A stretch of 13,467 nt of DNA from Phycisphaerales bacterium (GTDB lineage: Bacteria; Planctomycetota; Phycisphaerae; SM23-33): NCBI GenBank assembly GCA_003171235.1, contig PMYM01000194.1, positions 6,025 to 19,491 on the forward strand, given 5' to 3'. The number at the start of each line of letters is the position of its first letter. Within the stretch, counting starts at the first letter, position 1. Shown here in pieces: positions 8,237-13,467 of the stretch. The notes beneath the pieces were generated by a model. That model was not told the origin of the DNA. It did not search any database and worked only from the letters and a program-made list of their open reading frames with translations. The position numbers and the translations under genes are program-made.

Positions 8237-9358
8237 CTACCGGCGCTTGTTCCCGGGCCGCCCCTCCCGCAGCATCTCATCCAGGAGCACGCCGTGAAAA
8301 ATCCTGTGCAGTTGGCGGCTCCTGGGGCTGAAATACGCCATGGGCGTCTTCAGGTCCATCAGGTCGATATTCTCCACGGTCGGCCAGCCGACGAGCTTTA
8401 CCTGGAGCTTCAGCGTCGCCGAGGCGTCCGTTTGGGGCACGAATCTTCCCTTCCTGATAGCGCCTTGAAAATGAAAAAGCACGCTTCGCCCCAGCCGGCC
8501 CTCAAGATACTTCTCGCGAAGGTCCCGGGCGCTGATATGAGCCTGCTTTGAGAATCGCTCAAATAGTTCAGACAGCCAATAGCCGCCCTTGGATCCCCCC
8601 GCGCCGGTCCCGGCGCAGGGACGGCTGCGCAAGCGCAACTGCACGACGCAGGGGCCATGGCGCAGCGCAAAAAGGAACAGAGCATTGAACTCCCGGTCGT
8701 TAAGTCCCGCAAGCACTGTGGAGCACAAGATGGTGGATATCCCTTCTCGCTGGAGGTTGTCCAGAGCTCTTCTCTTGCGCTCCAGGAGTTCCCGGCCATG
8801 GATCTTCCGCCCGGCCATTAGCTTTTCGTAGAAGGCGGATTTCAGGCTGTCGAAAAACAAGATCGTCTGGTCCAGGCCCGCTTTCTTCAACGTGCGCAGA
8901 TACCGCGCATCCGCCAGTTTGGCGCCGTCGGTCTGCAGAATCACGGTCTTCCCCAGCTTCTTGATCGCCGCGATGATCTGCGGCAAGTCTTGGCGCTCCG
9001 TAGGTTCTCCCCCGGACAACTCTATGAACTTCCCCCCGAAATTCCGTGCGACTTGGACGAGTTTCCCCAATGGCATATCGGGCCCGTAAGGGAGATCCGA
9101 ACGGCCGGGGGCGCCGCGAGAAGGGGGCCGGAGAGTGATCGGCAACGTCAGAGAAACAAAGGATCGCGGGGCCTTGCGGAAGAGGTTGGTAAACCAGCGG
9201 TGGAAACGGGCGTCTTTTTCAACCAGCCCGGCGGAAGCGCCGTGACGCGGGCATGATTTGCGCATCCACATCCGGCCGCCGTCTTGGTAGACCCAGGCTG
9301 GGATCTCCTTATAACAGATCGGGCAGAGGCTGATGGTTTTTTTGCCTGCTGGTCGCAT
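8237..9358 (-). CDS. Degenerate radical SAM-family protein lacking all three cluster-binding cysteines
   Basis: 373 residues with the layout of radical SAM proteins that carry an N-terminal zinc-ribbon-like motif (CPIC at 12-15, CPRHG at 36-40), as seen in tetraether-lipid-synthase-like and related families. After it comes the usual first strand (SFVSLTLPITLR), where a CX3CX2C loop should bind the [4Fe-4S] cluster. Here the loop reads RPPSRGAPGR: Pro78, Gly82 and Gly85 occupy exactly the three cysteine positions. The next landmark, the SAM-binding GGE motif (LSGGEPT, 115-120), is intact, as is the repeating strand/helix pattern (KTVILQTDGAKL, LDQTILFFDS, ISTILCSTVLAG). Remaining cysteines (212, 237, 248) do not form a cluster motif. 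The frame is unbroken, and the ATG at 9358 has no ribosome site but lies just behind a good promoter. The likely reading is a non-catalytic partner or scaffold; a recently inactivated gene is the alternative. Substrate unknown. Confidence 0.7.
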   Translation of the reverse strand: MRPAGKKTISLCPICYKEIPAWVYQDGGRMWMRKSCPRHGASAGLVEKDARFHRWFTNLFRKAPRSFVSLTLPITLRPPSRGAPGRSDLPYGPDMPLGKLVQVARNFGGKFIELSGGEPTERQDLPQIIAAIKKLGKTVILQTDGAKLADARYLRTLKKAGLDQTILFFDSLKSAFYEKLMAGRKIHGRELLERKRRALDNLQREGISTILCSTVLAGLNDREFNALFLFALRHGPCVVQLRLRSRPCAGTGAGGSKGGYWLSELFERFSKQAHISARDLREKYLEGRLGRSVLFHFQGAIRKGRFVPQTDASATLKLQVKLVGWPTVENIDLMDLKTPMAYFSPRSRQLHRIFHGVLLDEMLREGRPGNKRR

Positions 9359-9375
9359 AAGACAAATCCGGCGGT

Positions 9376-9404
9376 ACTCTAGGGCGAGCCCGTGCGGGTG
9401 TCAA
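9376..9404 (-). promoter_or_regulatory. Sigma70-like promoter for the degenerate radical SAM gene
   Basis: On the minus strand, TTGACA (9399-9404) is followed by exactly 17 nt and then TAGAGT (9376-9381). The -35 is perfect and the -10 matches four of six positions. The start of transcription would fall about 10 nt before the ATG at 9358, leaving almost no leader and no Shine-Dalgarno sequence, so translation would be near-leaderless. It sits within the 103-bp divergent region shared with the plus-strand radical SAM gene. Confidence 0.6.
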
Positions 9405-9461
9405 CACGTGGTGTTTTGCCTGGCGGTTCCCTAAGATACGAGGCACGGAAGTTACACGGCC

Positions 9462-10943
9462 ATGAGCAATAGAAACGTTCTTCTCCTGTACCCGCGCCAC
9501 GTGACCGGCTGGCAAGCCCAGCCCTGGTGCGACATCCCCCTTGGGCTGCTATGCGTGGGGTCGCCCCTGGTCCGGGCCGGCTACAACGTCAAGATCATCG
9601 ACCAGCGGGTCCAACCGCAATGGCGCCAGATCCTGGAGGAGGAGTTGAAACGCCGCCCTGTTTGCGTCGGCATTTCCTCATCGACGGGGCCTCAACTGCG
9701 ATACGCCTTGGAGGCCTCGCGGCTCATCAAGCAGATCTCGCAGGTCCCTGTCGTTTGGGGCGGGGTCCATCCGAGCATCCTGCCGGAGCAGACGCTGGAG
9801 GAAGAGTGCGTCGATATCGTCGTCCAGGGGGAAGGCGAAGAGACGTTCTTGGAGCTGGTGGGGGCCCTTGAGAAACAAACACCCTTAAGCGAGATCCGAG
9901 GCCTATGGTACAAGGACGGCTCGGGCATCCGACACACGCCGGAGCGGCCGTTCATCGATCTCAATCAACAACCCCCGCTGGCTTGGCCGCTGGTCGAACT
10001 TCAAAAGTACACGCGGACCGTGTTCGGCGTGGAGCGCCTCAGTTTTACCACCAGCCGAGGCTGCCCGCATGGCTGCGCCTTTTGTTTCAATACCTCGTTC
10101 AACAAGCGGCGCTGGCGCCGGCTCGATTCCGAAATGGCGGTCGAGCGCCTGGCTGATTTCGTCACGCGATACAAGGTCAAGGGCGTCTTTTTGACGGACG
10201 CGAACTTCTTTGTGGACCTTTCCTGGGCCCGGAGAGTGCTCAAAGGGATCGTGGAGCGGAACCTCAAGATCGTCCTGACCCGGCTGCACATCTCTTTTGA
10301 GTCCCTCTGCCGGTTGACCGGGGAAGACCTGGATCTCCTGGAGCAGGCGGGGTGCGCCTGTCTTGCCGTCGGCATCGAATCCGGTTCGCCCAGGATCCGA
10401 ACTCTCCTCCATAAAGAGATCGACAACGACCGCCTGCTGGAGCTTAACAGGCGTCTCCGCCGGCGATCATTCATCCTGCACTATTTCTTCATGATCGGAT
10501 TCCCCACCGAGACCAAAGAGGAGATCAAGGAGACCGTTGACCTTTTCTCCAGGCTCGTCGACGAAAACCCCAGGGCCTCCAAGTCCGTCAACATCTACAC
10601 CCCATACCCGGGAACGGAGTTGTTTGACAGATGCGTCAAGGAGGGCTTACAGGCCCCCGAGAGGGCCGAAGGCTGGATAGGCTTTAATTACCGCAGCAAC
10701 CTCCCTTCCTCCGGCTGGCAGGACAAGAAGACCAGGCAACTGGTCGCAATGCTGGACTTCTGCTCCTTTTTCGTCGGCTCGCGGTCGTACCGCCAACCCT
10801 TCAAGAAGACCAATAACTGGGTCATCTTCCTGAGCAGGCTGTATGCTCCTCTGGCGCGGCTGAGGGTCAGGAATCTCTTTGCCCGTCTCCCTCTGGAAGT
10901 GAAACTGGCAAAGCTCTTTGGCCTGTACGGCAAGCAGGAGTAG
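9462..10943 (+). CDS. B12-binding-domain radical SAM protein (BchE/class B methyltransferase-like architecture)
   Basis: 493 residues. The N-terminal half resembles a cobalamin-binding Rossmann domain: NVLLLYPR, then DIPLGLLCVGSPLVRAGY, VCVGISSSTGPQ, and VPVVWGGVHPSILPEQTL with VDIVVQGEGEETF, the pattern seen in BchE-like proteins that bind B12 without the DxHxxG histidine. The radical SAM domain follows with an intact cluster motif, Cys201-X3-Cys205-X2-Cys208 in TTSRGCPHGCAFCF, then a TDANFFVD strand and a late FFMIGFPTETKEEI segment typical of this class. The C-terminal ~90 residues are basic and unassigned. Expected chemistry is SAM radical generation with cobalamin, often C-methylation or ring rearrangement; the substrate is unknown. 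ATG 9462 has a weak ribosome site (GGAAG nearby). It contains at least twelve AGA/AGG arginine codons, unlike the kdp genes, hinting at a different origin. Confidence 0.88.
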   Translation: MSNRNVLLLYPRHVTGWQAQPWCDIPLGLLCVGSPLVRAGYNVKIIDQRVQPQWRQILEEELKRRPVCVGISSSTGPQLRYALEASRLIKQISQVPVVWGGVHPSILPEQTLEEECVDIVVQGEGEETFLELVGALEKQTPLSEIRGLWYKDGSGIRHTPERPFIDLNQQPPLAWPLVELQKYTRTVFGVERLSFTTSRGCPHGCAFCFNTSFNKRRWRRLDSEMAVERLADFVTRYKVKGVFLTDANFFVDLSWARRVLKGIVERNLKIVLTRLHISFESLCRLTGEDLDLLEQAGCACLAVGIESGSPRIRTLLHKEIDNDRLLELNRRLRRRSFILHYFFMIGFPTETKEEIKETVDLFSRLVDENPRASKSVNIYTPYPGTELFDRCVKEGLQAPERAEGWIGFNYRSNLPSSGWQDKKTRQLVAMLDFCSFFVGSRSYRQPFKKTNNWVIFLSRLYAPLARLRVRNLFARLPLEVKLAKLFGLYGKQE

Positions 10944-11001
10944 AGGCCCCCTGTGCGCCCCGACAATTCCGTCGCGGCCGTTAACACGATGCCTTGCCGG
11001 A

Positions 11002-11132
11002 GGGTGCATCAGCGTTTTGGGGATTCTGACGTGTCGCGGGCGTCTCGCCCGCGCGGTGTGGCCTCGGACGCGGGCGAGACGCCCGCGACACGGGAACGCC
11101 GGCCTTTCGTCCCCCAAAACGCTAATGCACCC
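11002..11132. repeat. Nested imperfect inverted repeat (long hairpin/cruciform-forming element)
   Basis: The outer arms, 11002-11022 and 11112-11132, are 21 bp with one mismatch (C versus T at position 9), built on GGGTGCAT and AGCGTTTTGGGG. Inside them, 11030-11053 and 11069-11092 form a perfect 24-bp inverted pair around a 15-nt loop. Each inner arm is itself a hairpin: CGCGGGCG and CGCCCGCG around a 3-nt loop. The space between outer and inner arms is unequal (7 nt left, 19 nt right). No transposase is encoded, so it may be a non-autonomous, MITE-like or REP-like palindrome. The inner GCGGGCGTCTCGCCCGC core looks like a dispersed repeat I associate with planctomycete genomes, but that needs a genome-wide count. 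Confidence 0.85.
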
Positions 11133-11146
11133 CTTCTCCTTGTATG

Positions 11147-11173
11147 CTTTGTGTTCTTTGTGCTCTTTGTGGT
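11147..11173 (+). repeat. Three tandem 9-bp repeats (CTTTGTGNT)
   Basis: CTTTGTGTT, CTTTGTGCT and CTTTGTGGT follow one another without gaps, differing only at the eighth base. Because the unit is a multiple of three it stays open in every frame and produces repetitive spurious peptides on both strands. It begins 14 bp after the right outer arm of the inverted repeat and may be part of the same mobile or dispersed element. Confidence 0.75.
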
Positions 11174-11255
11174 TCAATTGGTGGTTCTTGGGCCCTTCCG
11201 TTTGGTTCCGAAACGTTGCGATTCCGCCGCGAATTCCTTCCTGGATTTTTCGCCA

Positions 11256-11284
11256 TTTTCCGTACTTTTCCGTAGTTTTCCGTT
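11256..11284 (+). repeat. Three tandem 10-bp repeats (TTTTCCGTAN)
   Basis: TTTTCCGTAC, TTTTCCGTAG and TTTTCCGTT are arranged head to tail at 11256, 11266 and 11276; the third copy is imperfect. A 10-bp period would place each copy on the same face of the helix, as for a protein-binding array, but the position far from any start (265 bp upstream of the lipoprotein gene) does not by itself suggest an operator. More likely it is a further part of the composite repeat. Confidence 0.7.
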
Positions 11285-11492
11285 TTGGCGGCGGCATAGG
11301 TTGCCGCAAGTGACTGGGCGGAAAGGGGATGAGTCAATGCCATGGGGAGATGCCATACAGGGTTTACTATACATGCTCGCAAGAGTTGCGCAGGCGCCTG
11401 CCCAAGGCGCCATCGCCGTCGGCTCCCGCGCCACCAGGGTTTTTCCTGGTCTATCCTTCCGGCCAATTCCGGGCGGACCGCGGCGGCGGCAT

Positions 11493-11521
11493 TTGACGGC
11501 CCGGACGGGCGGCGGTAGGAT
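11493..11521 (+). promoter_or_regulatory. Sigma70-like promoter for the lipoprotein gene
   Basis: TTGACG (11493-11498) and TAGGAT (11516-11521) are separated by exactly 17 nt. Five of six -35 bases and four of six -10 bases match consensus. Transcription would begin near 11528, about 20 nt before the ATG, with the Shine-Dalgarno GGGAGG at 11537-11542 correctly placed in the short leader. Confidence 0.6.
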
Positions 11522-11548
11522 GCTCTCCGGTCAATTGGGAGGTCCAAC

Positions 11549-11926
11549 ATGCAGCGGGCGATCTTGTGCGGGTTGTGCCTGGCCGCCGCACTGGCGGTTG
11601 GCTGTGACGTTTCCGAGCAGCGCCATCGCCTAGCCGACCAGCAGGCGAAAAACCAGCAGGTGGGCATGCTGGCGGTGGACCGGATTCGCAGCCTGGCCCT
11701 GGAGAGCGAGCAATACGATGCGGCCATTGCCGCCCTGGAACAAATCGCCCGAGGCTCGCCGTATGAGCAGGTCCGCCAGCAGGCCATCTTGGCGGTGTCG
11801 GATCTGCGCCAGAGCCAGGGCCAGACCGTCCAGGCCATGGAGGCCCTGACTCGCCTGGCCGGAGCGGGAACCATGCCCGCCACCCAGCCGGTGGCTTCGC
11901 AGCCGGCATCCTGGCCATCGCGATAA
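11549..11926 (+). CDS. Small predicted lipoprotein
   Basis: 125 residues. The N-terminus is a lipoprotein signal (MQRAILCGLCLAAALAVGC) with the lipid-anchor cysteine at 19. The mature part is mostly helical and Gln/Ala-rich. Segments YDAAIAALEQIARGSPYEQV and VRQQAILAVSDLRQ resemble two short helical repeats of HEAT-like character, and the end is a disordered PATQPVASQPAS tail. I do not recognise a family. A strong GGGAGG (11537-11542) 6 nt before the ATG plus the promoter just upstream make this a real gene rather than a chance frame. It converges on the minus-strand membrane-protein gene, with 44 bp between stops. A role as a periplasm-facing envelope protein is as far as the sequence allows. 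Confidence 0.8.
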   Translation: MQRAILCGLCLAAALAVGCDVSEQRHRLADQQAKNQQVGMLAVDRIRSLALESEQYDAAIAALEQIARGSPYEQVRQQAILAVSDLRQSQGQTVQAMEALTRLAGAGTMPATQPVASQPASWPSR

Positions 11927-11970
11927 GAAGATAATAAGGAGGATGCAACACGGAGACGCCCAGGCAAAGC

Positions 11971-13185
11971 CTAGGAAGCGGCTGATGCCGGGCCGCTGGC
12001 CGGCGCCGAGCTGGGCGCCTGGCCCAGCACTTGCACCACCAGGTGATTGTCGGTCACGAAATGCACCAGGTACAGGCAGGGCTCCGCCGTCGCCGGTCGC
12101 CGGGCCAGCCAGTAATTCAGCAGGCGGACCTGGGCGGGATTCAGGCCATAATCCACCGGCCGGCCAAGGAGGGACCAGATGACCTCACGCTGGGAGGCGG
12201 CGAAACGCTGCTGGTCGGGCGACACCTTCCAGAAGTACCCGTTTTCCAGGAGCAGCCCCGCCGGCGCGTGGGCGAATTGCAGGAGTATTTCGTCGCCGGG
12301 GCCTCGCTGGAACGACCCGGTCTGGGCGCCTGTGCCGGAAGGCTGCCCGGCGGCTGGGCGGATGACGGCAATGTCGCCGGCGTGCAATTCCAAGGACAGG
12401 CGGTTGCTCTCCGGCTGGACCAGCGAATTGTCGCCCGCGGCCGCAGAGCGGTTGACGTAAACCAGGTGCGGCGGCTGGTCCGCGCGGTAGTCCAAATGGC
12501 TGTCGCGGCGGGCGGAGGCGATGACGAAGCTGTCCACGCCGCACTGGCCGGCGGCGTCGCAGGTTTCCAGGTAATACGGCTGGAACTCCACCGCCGCCGG
12601 TCGCACAGGCAGAACCAGCCACAGCCCGCAGGCCCCGGCCGTCAAGACCGCCAACCCGGCCAGCCGGAGCAGCGCCCGGCGGATCAGCACCAGCCCCCCC
12701 GCCGCCAGCACGAAGACCGCGCCAAACCACAGCAAGCCTCTGCGGTCTTGCTGGCGCCAGGCGGGCCTGGCCGTGCGGAATGCCTCGAACGATTCGTCCA
12801 CGAACTGGCCGGTGGCGACCGCCTCCGCCGGCCAGGTGATCTCAACGCCGGTTGAGCCGGCCACGGCCCCGGAGGTATCTAGTGCATCTAAACGGTATCG
12901 CTGGATCGGCCAGATCGGCGGCAAGAGCACGCTCGTGCGGACCTGCTGGCCGGGCGCGGCGGCCAGGGGATATTGCAGGCGCATTCCGCCGCCCTCCATC
13001 TGGAACTGGACCGCCTGGAGGGTCTGGCCGGTGTCGTTGGTCAGCGTCAGCTCCGCGGGACGGAAGTCCCCCCGCCCTTGCTGGCCGGTTTGGGGGGTCA
13101 GGCTGGCCGACAGCTCCGCCCCGGCCGGGGCGGCCAGCCACAGCATCGCCAGTATGCCAACCAATGCTCGCGGAGGAAAAGGCAT
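11971..13185 (-). CDS. Uncharacterised secreted/membrane protein with two TM helices
   Basis: 404 residues, family not recognised. A signal peptide (cleavage near AGA|EL, residue 23) is followed by a beta-rich domain (about 24-122, with FRPAELTLTNDTGQTLQAV suggestive of an Ig-like or CARDB-like fold). Two closely spaced membrane helices come next (about 151-168 and 172-192) with a short Arg-containing turn between them. A second soluble domain (about 195-388) contains the pair Cys209/Cys215 and a helical end (SQREVIWSLLGRPVDYGLNP, then AQVRLLNYWLARRP). The tail is Ser/Ala/Pro-rich. With a cleaved signal and two helices, both soluble domains should lie on the outer face of the inner membrane. 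It starts 30 bp after the ThuA-like gene stop on the same strand, so the two are probably co-transcribed. The ribosome site is weak. The high-GC composition matches the kdp genes. Confidence 0.75.
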   Translation of the reverse strand: MPFPPRALVGILAMLWLAAPAGAELSASLTPQTGQQGRGDFRPAELTLTNDTGQTLQAVQFQMEGGGMRLQYPLAAAPGQQVRTSVLLPPIWPIQRYRLDALDTSGAVAGSTGVEITWPAEAVATGQFVDESFEAFRTARPAWRQQDRRGLLWFGAVFVLAAGGLVLIRRALLRLAGLAVLTAGACGLWLVLPVRPAAVEFQPYYLETCDAAGQCGVDSFVIASARRDSHLDYRADQPPHLVYVNRSAAAGDNSLVQPESNRLSLELHAGDIAVIRPAAGQPSGTGAQTGSFQRGPGDEILLQFAHAPAGLLLENGYFWKVSPDQQRFAASQREVIWSLLGRPVDYGLNPAQVRLLNYWLARRPATAEPCLYLVHFVTDNHLVVQVLGQAPSSAPASGPASAAS

Positions 13186-13215
13186 ATGTTTTTCGCTAGT
13201 GATGCCGCGCCGCCG

Positions 13216-13467
13216 TCACCGGACATCCGCCCTGCCGGCCCAGAGCATGCCGCGGGTGATGATGGCCAGCGCCTCGGGCGACTCAAAGTCCTTGGCCACG
13301 TGGCCCAGGGAGCAATAGAAGACCCGGCCCTTGCCCCAGGTTTTCTTCCACGCCACCGGCATGGTGGCCCCGTTGAATTCAAATGTGGTTGTCGCCAGCA
13401 CGTGGTTGGAGGGGTCCACGTGCATGTAGTACTGCTCGCTGTGCATGTCGAAGTGGTTCAGGCCGGC
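13216..13467 (-). CDS. ThuA-like domain protein, C-terminal fragment (5' end outside window)
   Basis: The minus-strand frame is open from the right edge of the window to the stop at 13216-13218, giving the last 83 residues. Segments HFDMHSEQYYMHVDP and PVAWKKTWGKGRVFYCSLGHVAKDFESPEAL match the C-terminal region of ThuA-like (trehalose-utilisation-type, class I glutamine-amidotransferase-fold) proteins, where the GKGRVFY...LGH stretch is characteristic. Such proteins are abundant in planctomycetes, often in carbohydrate-related contexts. An internal ATG at 13446 is not the true start, because the similarity continues upstream of it. The catalytic or ligand-binding part, if any, is outside the window. 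Confidence 0.85.
   Translation of the reverse strand, partial: AGLNHFDMHSEQYYMHVDPSNHVLATTTFEFNGATMPVAWKKTWGKGRVFYCSLGHVAKDFESPEALAIITRGMLWAGRADVR

Larger units (their letters stand above)
10944..11548. other. 605-bp non-coding region between the radical SAM gene and the lipoprotein gene
   Basis: No convincing gene lies here. Open frames that cross it read through repeats and give low-complexity peptides rich in Lys/His/Glu or Cys/Leu/Ser repeats. From left to right it holds about 58 unremarkable bases after the radical SAM stop, the nested inverted repeat (11002-11132), three tandem 9-mers (11147-11173), three tandem 10-mers (11256-11284), about 200 bp in which I see only a 12-bp palindrome (11390-11401), and a promoter for the lipoprotein gene (11493-11521). 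The base composition between about 11133 and 11300 is clearly more T-rich than the flanking genes. Confidence 0.7.

Noticed and set aside
9061..9180. A frameshift hiding the missing radical SAM cysteines
   Set aside because: Reading all three minus-strand frames across 9100-9130 gives no CX3CX2C, and the protein stays family-like on both sides in the same frame, so substitution rather than frameshift explains the loss.
11147..11284. CRISPR-like array
   Set aside because: The repeats are 9-10 bp, directly adjacent without spacers, and no cas gene is present.
10647..11967. Several open frames across the repeat region, on both strands
   Set aside because: They are built on the tandem 9-mers and 10-mers and the inverted repeat, overlap real genes at their ends, and lack ribosome sites.
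11936..12182. Possible small gene starting at ATG 11943 behind AAGGAGG
   Set aside because: The Shine-Dalgarno touches the ATG with no spacing, and the frame is antisense to the 3' end of the 404-residue membrane protein; the peptide is Pro/Gly/Arg-rich without features.

Overview
The window looks like a piece of a high-GC Gram-negative chromosome, most likely from a member of the Planctomycetota (Phycisphaerae-like or a related uncultured lineage). This is inferred from the gene mix: a beta-barrel porin inside a kdp operon, a large secreted DUF4139 protein, a ThuA-like protein, and Ser/Pro/Ala/Gln-rich 'PATQPAS'-type tails or linkers on secreted proteins. It is not based on a marker gene. 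No rRNA, tRNA, CRISPR array, transposase or phage gene was seen.

Layout. (1) 1-5736, plus strand: the end of a potassium-uptake operon in the order kdpB (3' end only) - kdpC - outer-membrane porin - kdpD - kdpE. Spacing is tight throughout; the porin start codon overlaps the kdpC stop. KdpB and KdpC belong to the K+-pumping P-type ATPase, the porin probably supplies an outer-membrane route, and KdpD/KdpE are the sensor kinase and response regulator. (2) 5886-8027, minus strand: a secreted 713-residue DUF4139-family protein of unknown function with a C-terminal coiled coil. (3) 8237-10943: two divergent radical-SAM-family genes separated by 103 bp. The plus-strand gene is a complete B12-binding-type radical SAM protein with an intact CX3CX2C motif. 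The minus-strand gene keeps the family fold and an N-terminal CPxC...CPxHG zinc-ribbon-like motif, but Pro, Gly and Gly stand exactly where the three cluster-binding cysteines should be, so it looks like a degenerate radical SAM protein (pseudoenzyme). It has a well-formed promoter and an unbroken frame. (4) 10944-11548: a 605-bp non-coding stretch with a nested inverted repeat (21-bp outer arms, 24-bp inner arms, each inner arm itself a hairpin), then three tandem 9-mers and three tandem 10-mers, then a good sigma70-like promoter. (5) 11549-11926, plus strand: a small predicted lipoprotein. (6) 11971-13467, minus strand: a two-TM secreted or membrane protein of unknown function, behind the 3' end of a ThuA-like gene that runs off the window.

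The kdp genes form one functional unit. The radical SAM pair is the most unusual part: a catalytically doubtful radical SAM homologue paired with an apparently complete B12-dependent one suggests a partner or scaffold role, but this is inference. The composite repeat at 11002-11284 is the main structure that gene content does not explain.
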